From assembly GCA_964019055.1 (NCBI GenBank), contig OZ025207.1:4107001-4171000 (forward strand): a DNA stretch of 64,000 nt, in the 5' to 3' direction. The position numbers and the translations under genes are program-made. Source of the DNA: Anthopleura xanthogrammica. Lineage: Eukaryota > Cnidaria > Anthozoa > Actiniaria > Actiniidae. Of the stretch, positions 25,801 to 37,375 are shown one piece after another (positions within the stretch are counted from its first letter, which is position 1; the number at the start of each line of letters is the position of its first letter). Under the pieces are notes generated by a model. It made no database searches. It saw nothing but the letters and a program-made list of their open reading frames with translations, and had not been told where the DNA came from.

Positions 25801-26748
25801 ATGATTAATTTTGACATGAAAGCTGCCCTGATAAATAAGAAAAGACAAAATATATCTTCCCCGTAACTCACAAAGAATGTATGGTTACAGGGGACAAAGC
25901 ATCCCTTCTAACCATACATTCTCACTGCGAATCTTTCACATCTTTGAAAGCTTGTAATTCTGGTACTTTTCATTGAAACATCTTCAAATTTACCAGATTT
26001 ACTAATATTAAGATGGTTTCTTAAATGACAAAATATTTTCCTAAGGGACTGGTCATAAAGTAAAGGGGGTGGGCCAGCAAAAACAGCGGGTGGGCCACAT
26101 AATTTAGAGCTCCTTGAAAGGGGTTGTCTATCTATAAAATGCAACATCATGGTGGGTCATTACTTTTTCAATTGCATTTAATAATGGGCAAGCATAAAAA
26201 AATGAAAATTCAATTTTAGTTTTGCCCTCTGCCCTCTTTACTTTATGACCAGTCCCTAAGATGAAAATTCTAAACTCCCCCCAGTCTCTCGTTTCCAAAG
26301 TGGCCAATCAGCGCACTACTCAATAGACTTTTCCCGAATTCGCTTGATTGACCACAAAACAATGGCTCCAAGTCAAGCATATATTTACTGTAAGTCCGAC
26401 CTGGATTTGAATTGGAGCCATTGTTTAGTGTTTACTCGATATTCGAGAAAGGTCTTATAGATGCTTACCCTACGGTCATTTCAGAATTTTCGTCAAACGT
26501 ATTTGAAACAAATCTAGTAGCAATACAAGATTTTCCTACTCTCTCAGCCTAAGCAAAGTGAATACAAAAGAAAATAAATAAGTAAACGAAACTGAAAGTT
26601 CAAGAACAAAGGATGCAAATGCAAAAAAACATTCAGCTTTTTCATAAAATTAATTGACTGCAAACTTCGTGGTTTTCATACAACTTACTCCAAGCAGACA
26701 AATTTTGACCTCACTTATGAAGTCCTCCGGTGGTCCGTAGGAACTCAT
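22872..26748 (-). CDS. Rab22/Rab31-like small GTPase, diverged tandem copy 2 with extended C-terminus
   Basis: Seven exons on the minus strand: 26748-26689, 26548-26469, 25827-25746, 25040-24969, 24508-24398, 24156-24051 and 23011-22872, giving 216 residues. Exons 1-6 have exactly the lengths of copy 1 (60, 80, 82, 72, 111, 106), and the protein starts MSSYG in both. Motifs: P-loop GAERVGKS, switch I Thr kept in MTVGAAFMSK, DTAGQEK with the Gln kept, NKCD and ETSAK. Changes from copy 1 include GDAG to GAER, PPTIG to EMTVG and ERF to EKY, so effector or exchange-factor binding may differ. The last exon is recognisable by KKL-x-EK and PYGT, but its Cys-Cys (201-202) is followed by 14 residues instead of the SSD-stop of copy 1. 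Intron 6 holds a 16-bp satellite and intron 3 a (CCAT)n array. No internal stops occur, so it is not an obvious pseudogene. Confidence 0.88.
23090..24035. repeat. 16-bp satellite array (CATCATCATTCATCTC)n
   Basis: About 59 units over 0.95 kb, with variants (CATCAGCATC, CATTTCAATC). It fills most of intron 6 of Rab copy 2, ending 15 bp before exon 6. A 368-residue open frame through it is a product of the repeat, not a gene. Confidence 0.95.
24249..24344. repeat. 'TAGCCTCC..CTTAGGGT' foldback
   Basis: Arms CTAGCCTCCTATGCAGATGC and GGCTGCAAAGGAGGCTA; inner arms CTTAGGGTTGTCACGCAAT and ATTGCGTGACGACGTT..CCTAAG form a long hairpin. It lies in intron 5 of Rab copy 2. Confidence 0.8.
24625..24790 (+). 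repeat. tRNA-derived SINE
   Basis: Head GGGGGCATAGCTTTGAGAGC..ACTCGCCTCTCAT with a B-box-like CAGGTTAGAGTC, then the body GTTGGTTCTCTCCTGTGCTT..TGAGGGTTTTCTCTGG and TTTTCCTCCCTCCACAAAAA. The body also occurs near 41111 and 49565. Confidence 0.75.
25132..25262. repeat. 'GGTATAGAAAAGGG' element, short copy
   Basis: Reverse-orientation relative of 18003-18282 (TCATATGGGGATGCTCTGCC, CCCTTTTCTATACCAAATTT). The (GGAT)n array starts right at its end. Confidence 0.75.
25266..25680. repeat. (GGAT)n microsatellite
   Basis: About 400 bp of GGAT with interruptions (GAAAATA) in intron 3 of Rab copy 2; in the sense of the gene it reads (CCAT)n. Confidence 0.95.
26038..26263. repeat. 'AGGGACTGGTCATAAAGTAAAG' element
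   Basis: Ends CTAAGGGACTGGTCATAAAG and CTTTATGACCAGTCCCTAAG, perfect inverted repeats of 24-26 bp, about 226 bp in all. In intron 2 of Rab copy 2. Confidence 0.85.
26317..26462. repeat. Foldback element before Rab copy 2 exon 2
   Basis: Inverted pieces CAATAGACTTTTCCCGAATT and ATTCGAGAAAGGTCTTATAG, with ACAATGGCTCCAAGTCAA against GAATTGGAGCCATTGTTT. Ends 7 bp before the splice donor of exon 2. Confidence 0.65.
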
Positions 26749-27487
26749 TTTACAAGTTAGATTTTACTTCCCTAGTGTCCACCAAAGATCATTGATTCCT
26801 CAGTGCAAAGTTTCTTCACAAGGTACAGCGTGCAGATCATCAAAACTTTTGAAACTTTAGCCCCAACACATCGGTAAAAAAACCTTGTTTTCTACGCTGT
26901 AAACAATCTTCACACGCGGGCACAGACAAATTCATGCAGGAGAGCTTTCACATGCTCAATAATTGATTGCTAGAACCTTTGTGCTGACTTCCTGTTTGTA
27001 GTTGTTCATCAGACTACGTCGGTCCATATTGCTTTAATATTCTATTATTTCCTGAAACGATTATCGCCAGGCGTTCCTTCTAAACTCACAGGCAGCCCAA
27101 ACTCCAAATGACTAAATATTTTCTCGATATCGTTGCATGCGTTCATATTAAATTTACTCAGTTTTTTCGATAATCTTGGAATTTGAATATTATTAATTAA
27201 TCAAGGTTTCTAAAATCTGAAATGTATTTTTGGCTATTATTCGGTTATCCGTAAAAACAAAGTTAAATGTTAAAAGTTTCCAAAAAGTTTGAGGGTTAGT
27301 AGACTAAAAATTATTTTTAAGAAAAAATATAACTAAATCTTTCTGAATCTTTATTATGTTTATAAAATTTATATGTTTTTCTCTTAACGTTTGAAGATTT
27401 CGGAATTTTTCAAAAACATAGTTTGGGTAACCTGTGGTTTATGTACCAGAGCTCGAATGGGGTTGTGGGAAATAAAGTAAAAGAAAA
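26749..27487. promoter_or_regulatory. Shared 5' region of Rab copy 2 and TTLL9
   Basis: The two genes start 739 bp apart in opposite directions. The stretch is AT-rich with no recognised repeat or clear TATA box, and probably acts as a bidirectional promoter with both 5' UTRs. That role is inferred from layout only. Confidence 0.45.
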
Positions 27488-30400
27488 ATGGCGGGCAAGA
27501 AAGACGCCAAGGTAAGAAACAAAACAGCTTTAATTCTGAAGAAATATAAAGATTTCTGAGCTCTTGTCACATTTAATGCTTTCGTTCTACAGAGCTCTAG
27601 CCTCAATTGGAAGCAGGTTCTTCGAAAGCCATTGTAAGTAGTAAAAATGTTAAGTTTATACTGTTGCTATGGGTGATACGTAGTGAGCAGTGGAAAGCAG
27701 CTGGAAAATAATAATTTTTGATCAATTTTATTTTATTTTAGTGACAACAGCAGGGTAATAAGATTCAAGTGCTCGTTGCAGAACACGATTATTGATGTAC
27801 TACGATCAAAGGGCTGGTCAGAGGGAAGAGAGTGAGTATGATAGAACATATACCACAGGGCTCCCATAACATACTGGGATAAAATTTGTTCGTGACAAGG
27901 AAAAAAAGCTCGAATTTCCCCGGAACGCAAAGTGAATATCAGTGAGATTTCACGGCTTGAAATAAGGTCCAAATTAGTTTTAGCTTGGTCATACCCCATT
28001 TCTGGCTCACTGTTACCGGTCAAAATGACCAGCAAGGCAAAGACTTGACTGGACAAGTTCCAAGTCTGACCGGGCATTGTCTGTTGACTGGCTGCTATTC
28101 CAAGCCCTAATATTTACCGAGATGTAGTTGGCAAACTTTGACAAACCTAATTATCACCGCCCAAGCAGTGAATATCATCTTATAATCACTGGCTACTTGA
28201 CCACTCACAGTGTGCGAAACACTTTATTACACATTTATGGTCGATATCCGTGAAATAAAGCAGTGAATAAAAACCATATCAGTGAAGTGATACAATATCA
28301 CTTCACGGCAAACTGTCTAATAAAGTCTCGCGATATATTTAACAATTAGTCCTTGAGTCCGAATGGTCTACGAGTCAATAGCCCATGAGGCCGAAGGCCT
28401 CATGGGCTATTGACTCGTAGGCCATGAGGGCGAGAGGACTAACAATTGTTGTTTTAGTAAAAACCTACTAATCGGTCCAATAAAAGGATGCAAAAAGTTT
28501 TGGATTTTGCAAAACGCAAATTGTCCGCCATTGTTTTGGTTTTCAAAACCGGCGCTTTTCGCTACTAGAGGTCTATCACTAATAGACCCCTAGTAGCTCA
28601 GCCAATCACAGGGCTCGATTGGTGATAGACCATTAGTAGGTTTTTTCTAAAATAATATATGATCGACTCTAAATGTGTAATAAACAAATTATTACATGTT
28701 AAGAGCTGATATCGTTTTTATTCACTCGTTTTCCATATCATATCGCTCACTCGCTCACAAACTCGCTTGTTCGCAGTATGATGGGAAACACTTGTGAATA
28801 AAAACGATATCAGGCTCTTAACATGTGATAATCTCTATTTATTCAAGTATAAAGTACTTCCATGTTTAAGATATCTCTTTTCTTTCCAGTGAGAATGACT
28901 GGGACTTTCACTGGTGTGATGTGGGATGGATGAGGGAGAATTTTGACCATACATATATGGATGAACATGTGAAAATATGCCACTTTAGGAACCATTATGA
29001 GGTGAGAGTTTGATTCTAAGATGTAATGATCACTGTATCCACCATTTTCCATACATTGGTTCACTGGCCACAGACAAAACATTCAAGTGAGGCTCCAAGG
29101 TAGTTTCAAAGAATTAATGTTATTCAAATTTGCAACTTAAAGCCTCCACTGAATACTTTGTGAGGAAGAAAGGGGGTCTCGAAAAACAGCAACACTGCAA
29201 AAAAATCCGAAGTCACAGCATCAGTGCACGAAAATCAACAAAACACCAACACCGCAAAGGTTAAAAAGTCCAAATTTGACAAATTTGACATTTATCTTGA
29301 ACAGGACACCAGAACACCACAATCAATCAGATAATTTCACTGCACATTTAGTTACTAATTTCAACACCTGTTGCAAGCAATTTCACACGACGCAATTTGA
29401 TGCATGCAATGTTGCTGAAGTAAAAAACAATCCAACTTCAGGTACATTGCCTGCAATATTTGCACATTATTACATGTAGTTGATTTTTTATTTTTATTTT
29501 TTCAGCTCACAAGAAAGAACCTCATGATAAAGAATTTAAAGAGACTGAAAAAACAGATTGAAAGGGAATCTGGAAAGGCTGAGGCTGCCAAGTATCCTAG
29601 CACATTTTATTCATTATTCTACATTTCTAATTATTCTCGTCTATCATGGAGTTTTTGGGCACATTGTTCTCTTCCTTACAATAAGGGTTTAACTTTGGGT
29701 TCCCAAGTTTTCTTTCCTCAATAATATGATAAAGTAAATATGTGAGTTGTGCGATAGGGAATACACCAAATTTGGCATATTTTACGCCAAAATGCCAACA
29801 AAACATTTCAACTCCAAAAAATATATATTAGAGGGCATCATTTTGGCTCCAGCCATGAGTCCAAAAAGTTGAAGAAAAGATGTCTTTACCCTGGTCATAT
29901 TTTCAAAAATGACTCCTAAGATTTCTGAAGGAGTCAAACTGACTTCAGCAGATAAGCGAAATTTATAATCCCTGAGTTGTGTTGTAAATATGTTGAGCAT
30001 AGTGGTAATGTGTGTGGAGCAAGCCTCAATGAAGAACCACCCCTGGGGAATTATTGGTGTAAAATTAATATTGTCTAATATAGAATTAAAGGATTTAGTC
30101 CATTCTTGTTTAAACTTAACCAAGGATATAAAGATGCGACTTTTATCCTACCACATTTGAACTACCAGTAAGTTGAACATCAAATTAAGACAATTAGATA
30201 TTTTTTTGTAAATCACATATATATATAGGATATTACATGGTCGCACGGAGATACAAATTTTATCTTCGAGTGTTGATGTTATCTCTCACAAGTGAGCACA
30301 GGGAACGAGTGAGAGATAATATCAGCACGAGAAGATAAAATTTGTATCTCCAAGCGGCTATGTAATATTCTGTTTATTATATGAAATCTTCAATGAAAAA

Positions 30401-33400
30401 TAATGGAGAATTTGAGAAGCTGAGCAAAAAGTCGAAATTTGTGACCACCAGTGTTGATATAAATCGTATCCCCACTGGCCACTGGTGGGAGTGGGGATAT
30501 CAATTTTATCATTTTGATGTCACTCAATATCACACTCTATTTCATATAACAAATAATGATATTATTTATTTGCCTCTAGATGGAATATCATATTTTTGTT
30601 GAAGAATTCAAGAGAAATCCTGGTACAACATGGATTATGAAACCTGTAAGTGCCTAAATTCTGTTTTGATTTTAGTAAATCAATGTAAGTTGAGTGTTCT
30701 ATCCATCCATGCTTTCTATTTATCTGTCCTATCCATCAGTCTAGATCCATCCTTCCATGTATGTACATCCAATAGACCATCAATGCCACTCATCCATCCA
30801 TCCATCCATCCATCAATGCCACTCATCCATCCATCCATCCATCCATCCATCAATGCCACTCATCCATCCATCCATCCATTTCATCCATCCATCCATCCAT
30901 CCATCCATCCATCCATCCATCCATCCATCCATCCATCCATCCATCCATCCATCCATCCATCCATCCATCCATCCATCCATCCATCCATCCATCCATCCAT
31001 CCATTTCATCCTTCCATCCATCCATTTCATCCATCCATCCATTTCATCCATCCATCTGCACACCTATTTATCCATTTGTCCTTCTATCCATTCATTCATC
31101 CATCCATCCATCCATCCATTTGCCCACCTATCCATCCATCCAGCTATCCACCTAAACACTAGTTTATCTACCTATCCAGTCCATCAGTCAATCCATTTGT
31201 CTATTACTTTCTCCATGAAATAATCTATCCATCTTTCCATCTATCTGTCTGTCACTTCATTAATCCTTCCACCAATTCTTAAATTCTTACTAGCTTTAAC
31301 TAGAAAACTAAAAAAGATCTTCATGTATTAAATTCGTTTCTTTTTTGTATGGTTTATCAGATTGCCAAATCACAGGGAAAAGGGATCTTTCTCTTCCGAA
31401 AACTAAAAGACATCATGGATTGGAAAAAGGTCATTTCATCAGGAGACATATGATTTAAATTTATTGATTTCAAAGCCTTAATTTATAATTTTTTTTAAAT
31501 CAATGACTTTTAATTAAAAAAAAAAATCTTACATTTCCCTTTCAGGAAGATCCTTACCGTGCTCAAATTGCAGATGAAAGGGTAAGCAATGAGACAAATT
31601 GTACTTTTTTACAGCCTTAAGTATTTATTAATTAAACCAAGGTAACCACGTTTTGAAGGGTCTTACCAGACACAGAATCCTGCATCCTGTACATAGATAA
31701 ATTGGAATGGGACTCAAAAAAAATTGATTGCATCCTAAGGGACACAGAAAGATCTTTCATATATTTACTCTTGCTTAAAACACATGTAGAAAGGTTTTCG
31801 TCATAAAGAATCCAGTCTTCAACATTACAATGTTAGACTATCTTATTTGTCTGCCATCTTGGACAAAATGAGTGGGTTCTGATGGCCCTGAGGCCCTGGA
31901 TGGAAGTTGGTATGCAGCAGTTGATTGAGAATCTATTTCTGATGTTGTTTTCCTTAGCAAAAAGATGACAAAGAACCAGTAGAAACATATATTGTTCAGC
32001 GATACATAGAAAACCCTTATGTTATTGGAGGTAACTATAGTAACATGGATGTATTGCCATTCATAACCATAGCAACCATATTGCATTCGTAACCATAACA
32101 ACAATATTGTATGCATAACCATAGCAACCATTATACAGTACAGATTATATATTTTTTCTAGGTAGCCATTGTTTTATTACACTTTTGTTTGGTAACCAAA
32201 GCAACAATGCATTTATTACATTAGTTATATATATAACTTTTGAGTATTTGTATAATCATTTTAATCAAATTAACCATAGATTGTATAATGTAATTTTCTG
32301 ACCCCTCTTTTGCAGGTCGCAAATTTGATCTTCGCATATATGTCCTAGTAACATCGGTAAGTGTATTTTACTGCAATTTTCATATTTATGCAGACAATAC
32401 CTCATTGCTGAGTCTCCTCTGAACAGTGCTGCTTCTCCTAGACATGATAAGTTTCTACAAAACACAGATCAAATTCATGTGTCATCTTTTGTCCTTCTAT
32501 TTTCATTGGAAGGGATGCGCACACTTTGGGCCATGTTACTGCCGCCTATATTTGGTCATAGGCCAAGTCTAATAAATAAATAAATGAATATATAAATGAA
32601 TGAATAAATAAATAAATAAACTTAAGCTCGTTCATACTTGACATAAGCATATTAAGCATAAGCATATGAAAACATTTCCATTTTCTTATGCTTATGCTTC
32701 TGCTTATGTCGAAAAAATACAAGTGCGAACTGGGACAACATAACAATTCTTATGCTTATGTCAAGTGAGAACCAGCCTTTAGAGTGCATTTAGTCAAATT
32801 TATCTAACTCAGATAACTATTTAGGTGACGTCACCTAAAATCGTAAATGTGCAGCAAAGTAACAGTCATGCAAATCCAGGGGGGTTACTTTACCAGAGAA
32901 TGTGTGAAGAGACAGTTAATCTGATTATTGTTTCCCCCCCTGATCTCAGTAGCCGTTTACTTGTAGATTCAAATTTATGGTTGTCCACCTAAAATAGTAA
33001 ATAACTTATCTAATTTAGGTGACGTGGCGTCAACTATTGAACAAGTTACCAAAGTAAATTAAATTGAGGTTTTATTTTTCATTTTTGGTTTCAGTATTCT
33101 CCCCTTTGTGTGTGGCTATACAGAGAAGGTTTTGCAAGATTCTCCAATACAAGATATTCTCTGGACTCTATTGATGATTCTTGTATCCTTTTAAAAAATG
33201 CTAAATATGCTCTCATATTTTGAAATCGTTGAATAGCTGACTTATAAACGAGGTCTTCGAAAACAGCAGTTTGCATCGAATGCAAAACTGATCTATTCCC
33301 ATCTTTTGTGCTTCATTGACTGATGCAGCTCAGACTAGATTACATGCTAGTTTCCTTAAACATATACACTGATTTACAACTACAGATGTCCATCTTACCA

Positions 33401-36400
33401 ATGTAGCAATTCAAAAAACTGCACCAGACTATGACCCTGAGAAGGTACACTTTGCTGTAATCTTAAGGATGTTCACAGGCAAATGCGTTTCCATGCTTTT
33501 TTTTCTTCAAACTTTGCATGACGAAATAAGATCATCATAGAGGTTCCATAAGCAAATAAAAATGGGGGTCACTGTTCTTGTTTAGGAGTGAGATATCAAA
33601 TTGCAGCCTCTTTCTCATCAAAATCGGATGTGCTCAAGTCGAGCATTAAAGACATTTTTTTGTAGAAAAACTAAATGGATTGCTAAAACATCTAATCAAC
33701 CCAAAAAGATATTGCCGATCGAAATCATTTTTGCAACGAGCGTGACAGAGTATGATCTTGAAAAACATACTAGGACATGTATCTTCTGTCAAGCCATATG
33801 CCCATAACAGATGTCATTACTATGGTAACATATTTCTTATAGCAGAAAAAAGCTTGAAAAAGCTTTCTATTCTTTTTCATTGATAATTATATAATAAACA
33901 GAATATTACATGGGCACTTGGAGATACAAATTTTATCTTCTCGTGTTGAAAATCTCTCACTTGTGATAGATCTTTTCAACACTCGAAGATAAAATTTGTT
34001 TCTGCACCCATGTAATATCCTCTATTTATCCATAAAATTAAAAATATCTTTTAATTAATTGACCTTATCTGTAATCTACAGGGTTGTAAATGGTCATTGC
34101 AGCAACTACGACGGTATCTTGTGGCAAAAAATGGAGTACCAAAGGTAACTAGAGAATCATTTCTGAGGGGTGCACCCACGCAGGTGAATCCTCGTCCTAC
34201 CAGCCTGAGGGAGGTTTGGAGACATCTGCACCTTCATTTAAACCTGTGCAAGAGCAGATATCAGATTGCCTTCAAAGCTATACTTTAATTCTTGGCATTT
34301 GTGTCAGTTTCTATACATTTACTGTATTGTTGACCCAAATGTCTCAACTTGAAACAATTATTTGAACGCAATGGAGTGGTAATCTGATATCTGCAATTTA
34401 AAATGATGGTACTACTGGCTCATCAGTGCTGATGTTTATTTATGGGTTATGTAAGCTGTAGCAAGAAGGGAGTAGTGGTGTTACTTCTGGCCTCTCTCAG
34501 ATAGGATGCATTATGCATTCACTTCTACCCTGGTTTGAGAGGCGCTTCTATTAAATGGCGGGTTGGCCAACTCGCCATTTAAAAGCACCTCTGGAACCAG
34601 GGTAACTCACTTCAATGATCAAATATTGAACTTTGGCTCAATAGCATACTAGTTCATTAAAAACTTGGCATTGAAATTTTCTTAAGGTGGAGACAACCCT
34701 ACGAGAAATTGATAACATAATCATCAAAAGCTTGCATGCTGTGCAGAAGGTGATGATCAATGACAAGCACTGCTTTGAACTGTATCCTTTAGTACTGGTT
34801 CTTTATACTGTCCCATCAGTGGATCAGGGGGTGTCAGAACCCTTTTATGTTACAAAAATTGATCAGTCATGAGCTCCCTTATTTTTGCTCAGTCTGTAAT
34901 TCAGAAAAAGTTAGAATAGCTACTCTGTGGAGATCACCATCACCATCACCATCATCATCATGCTGATCATGATTCACAAAATGAAAAGTATTTTTTCACT
35001 GCATTACTTTGTCAACTTCAATAACTGGTCATCGCCGTGTCCAGTAACTTTTCCCTTAACATATACTGTACTTATATCAGATATGGCTACGATATAATGT
35101 TTGATGTCAATCTCAAGCCGTAAGTATGATATTTGACATATTTCCTGCAGCCTCACAAGAGTATTTGGTTGAATTATTTGGTGATTATTGCAGGTGGCTA
35201 ATAGAAGTGAATGCCTCACCATCACTGACAGCAAGCAGCCAAACTGATTATGAACTCAAGTTTAGGCTCCTTGAAGATGTCCTCTACATCATAGACATGG
35301 AGAATAGGTAAATATGGTCAAATTCGAATTCAGAATTCAAAGATAGTGATTTTTTGGAGGGAGAAAAATTTAAGAAGTCAGAGAAAAACCCTTGAAGAAC
35401 AGGAGAGAAACAACTAACCAATCTACTCAGATAGTTCTGTCAGTCAAAACTCCACTAACAGCCACCTCTACCCAACGGCCAGGAAATTTTGTCCAGGTTA
35501 CCAATCATACATATACTGTAACTGAAACCTCTCCACAAAGTCCACCTCTCTACATTGGTCACAACAGTTTGTCTCAACAATGGCTGTTGTGTAGACGTTT
35601 GATCCTTGATGAGCATCACCACTGTGACCATCTTCATTATCTTTATTATCTTCAGGAGTGATTAAAAAATATTATATAAGGGATTAAACAGATAGGAGAG
35701 AAAAATAGCCTCTGCCGATGTAGTATGTTATATTTGTGACGCATGCATGGAATATCTTAGCAGAACCTCTTAGCAACACTGTAAAAAAAACATAATTTTG
35801 ACAGCTGCCACGTCAAATAACATTTTCTCATGCACATTATGAGTAATCCAATTGTGGATGGCAGTACTGTATATCAAAAGAAACTTCCTACATTTTCTCC
35901 CTCAATAAATACAAAAAATAGACTCTGTTTGCAGGGAAACAGATACCACCAAATCCTTGCCAAAGTTTTGTTATATAAATGCCCTTCATTAGTATCTTTA
36001 GTTAAAACATAATTATTTCATACATTTAAATTTGTTTTGTTAGGTTAACCGGAAGAGAAAAGAGAGTAGGTGGTTTTGATTTGATATGGAATGACAGCCC
36101 AGTATCCATGGATGATTCTTGTGGAGCTGATTGCATTCCACAACCAAGCTATCCAACAAATACATTTCTAGGTAAGCCGCCTATTGTAAATTTTTAAACC
36201 CTAAAAATAATGGCCAGTCAGTTGCCAGTCTTGATGATCCACCAAATTACTTAATTCTTGTTGGACATTGTCTGATGACCAGGCATTATGTTTGGCCCTG
36301 AAACCACAGGGTGACCAAGTATTGACGAGCTTGATAAATATATCTTTTTTAACAAAACAGGTTGTTGTAACAGCGACCGAGAAAAGCAAATCAAACAAGT

Positions 36401-36434
36401 TTTAAAAGCTGCACAAACAACCAAGAAAGGCTAA
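27488..36434 (+). CDS. TTLL9: Tubulin polyglutamylase TTLL9, complete
   Basis: Nineteen exons: 27488-27511, 27593-27633, 27742-27831, 28890-29001, 29506-29591, 30134-30167, 30580-30645, 31361-31429, 31546-31581, 31958-32030, 32316-32356, 33095-33182, 33386-33444, 34082-34144, 34687-34781, 35081-35119, 35194-35307, 36044-36171 and 36361-36434. They add up to 1,332 bp, 443 residues; vertebrate TTLL9 is about 440. Every phase matches. Family landmarks: [15 protein letters not shown] near the N-terminus, [13 protein letters not shown], the ATP-grasp segments WIMKP and QGKGIFLF (about 147-163), [12 protein letters not shown] (about 211-222), HLTNVAIQK (about 256-264), and the magnesium/ATP motif [10 protein letters not shown] (341-350). 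The family adds glutamate chains to axonemal tubulin in cilia and flagella, so the likely site is the cilium. The two smallest exons (24 and 34 bp) are easily missed by gene finders. The gene is head-to-head with Rab copy 2 and tail-to-tail with PDRG1. Confidence 0.95.
28341..28453. repeat. Palindromic element, 'AACAATTAGTCCTTGAGTCCG'
   Basis: Arms CGAGTCAATAGCCCATGAGG and CCTCATGGGCTATTGACTCG meet at CCGAAGG; outer ends TTAACAATTAGTCC and GGACTAACAATTG. In intron 3 of TTLL9. Confidence 0.85.
28571..28641. repeat. Short inverted repeat 'CTACTA..TCTATCACTAATAG'
   Basis: AGGTCTATCACTAATAGACC and GGTGATAGACCATTAGTAGG with CCAATCACAGGG between, in intron 3 of TTLL9. Confidence 0.6.
28674..28828. 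repeat. 'ACATGTTAAGAGCTGATATCG' foldback
   Basis: Arms ATTACATGTTAAGAGCTGAT..ATCGTTTTTATTCAC and GTGAATAAAAACGATATCAG..GCTCTTAACATGTGAT. Third foldback in a row in TTLL9 intron 3. Confidence 0.85.
30228..30371. repeat. 'GGAGATACAAATTTTATCTTC' foldback, copy 1
   Basis: Arms TATTACATGGTCGCACGGAG..AAATTTTATCTTCGAGTG and GAAGATAAAATTTGTATCTC..CGGCTATGTAATA. In intron 6 of TTLL9. Confidence 0.85.
30785..31150. repeat. (CCAT)n microsatellite
   Basis: About 365 bp of CATC/CCAT units with interruptions, in intron 7 of TTLL9. In gene sense it is the same motif as the array in Rab copy 2. Confidence 0.95.
32036..32135. repeat. Minisatellite 'CATAACCATAGCAACCATATT'
   Basis: Four or so ~27-bp units starting five bases after the donor of TTLL9 exon 10. 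Confidence 0.8.
32622..32779. repeat. 'TTGACATAAGCATA' element
   Basis: Left AAGCTCGTTCATACTTGACA..TAAGCATA and right CTTATGCTTATGTCAAGTGA..GAACCAGCCTT, with a third AAGCATAAGC block inside. In intron 11 of TTLL9. Confidence 0.75.
33463..33800. repeat. Diverged 'TTAAGGACGTTC' element in TTLL9 intron 13
   Basis: Starts CTTAAGGATGTTCACAGGCA and contains AAAATGGGGGTCACTGTTCT, matching the 61-kb element, plus a tail (GAGCGTGACAGAGTATGATC) also seen near 57970. Confidence 0.6.
33901..34018. repeat. 'GGAGATACAAATTTTATCTTC' foldback, copy 2
   Basis: Arms TATTACATGGGCACTTGGAG and ACCCATGTAATA around ATCTCTCACTTGTGATAGAT. In intron 13 of TTLL9. Confidence 0.85.
34526..34606. repeat. Short foldback 'TACCCTGGTTTGAGAGGCGC'
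   Basis: TACCCTGGTTTGAGAGGCGC..TTAAATGGCGGGTTG against CAACTCGCCATTTAAAAGCA..CCTCTGGAACCAGGGTA, in intron 14 of TTLL9. Confidence 0.85.
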
Positions 36435-36525
36435 TGATGTTCCTCACTACCAGTGGTTCAACTGTACTGTCTACCTTTCAGTCGCACACATCCATAAAGG
36501 ACTAGATTATCTAACAAGTTCCTTT

Positions 36526-36779
36526 CAATAGGCAATGTGCATCAAAGCTCACAAAGCACTCTGGGAAAGTGAGTTCTTTAAAAATGTAACAGGGAAATCA
36601 AAGGAACTATCAGAAAAAAATTACTCTGTTATTTTCGTCTGCTGAAATCCTTTTATTTCCATAGAAAATGTTGAAGGAAAAATTATCACATGAATTTTTA
36701 GAGGAGCCAAAAAAGCGTAAGAACTCACTTTCCCAGAGTGCTTCGTGCTAGAATTTCGAGCTCATGCACATTGGCTATT
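36526..36779. repeat. ~250-bp 'CAATGTGCATCAAAGCTCAC' foldback, copy 1
   Basis: Ends AATAGGCAATGTGCATCAAA and GCTCATGCACATTGGCTATT. The block GCACTCTGGGAAAGTGAGTT occurs near both ends in opposite orientation. It lies in the 3' UTR or just past TTLL9. Confidence 0.85.
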
Positions 36780-37005
36780 CTCAATATTTTGCAAAATGTA
36801 GACATTTCAACTGCTTCTTTTGAAATTGTTTTTTGCTAAAAACTAGCTTTTCAACCATACAATAACGATCATAATTATTAATTATATAAATTTATACTTT
36901 GTAAGTTTTATGTATATCTACTTGTAAATATTTATCTGTAAATAAGAGTGTACATTTATAAAGAAAGTTTAAACTAAAGATATTCGAGTGTGACATGTTG
37001 TAATT

Positions 37006-37011
37006 AATAAA
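37006..37011 (+). promoter_or_regulatory. Candidate polyadenylation signal of TTLL9
   Basis: A canonical AATAAA lies about 570 bp after the TTLL9 stop, beyond a foldback element at 36526-36779. No earlier AATAAA was noticed in the stretch. Confidence 0.5.
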
Positions 37012-37375
37012 ACTTTGAAGCCTTTCAAGGCAAGCTAAATTCTAATAACTTAATATTTGATCTATGAATGACATGCCTTGAGGTTGTTTCAGGGCTTAAT
37101 ACAAAATTTAAAAAAAATGATGTTTGGTTTTGTTAGATGCTAACACCAGAAATACCTCTTTGAATGAGAAGAAGTAGACTTACTTGATCCTTTGAAATAT
37201 TTTTCTTAATTTACTCTTGCAATAAATTCCATTTCATCACTACTCATGGATGATAGATTAAAGCCTTTGACTTCTGGTAGACCTGACGAGTGAAATAGAA
37301 TAAAGATGGCTTAATTAAACTGACCTTGAATTCATCTCTGTAACAAGCAAACAGTGTCTGCATTGGTGATTAGGA

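Noticed and set aside
30630..31223. 197-codon open frame rich in HPSI
   Set aside because: It reads through TTLL9 intron 7 and its (CCAT)n array.
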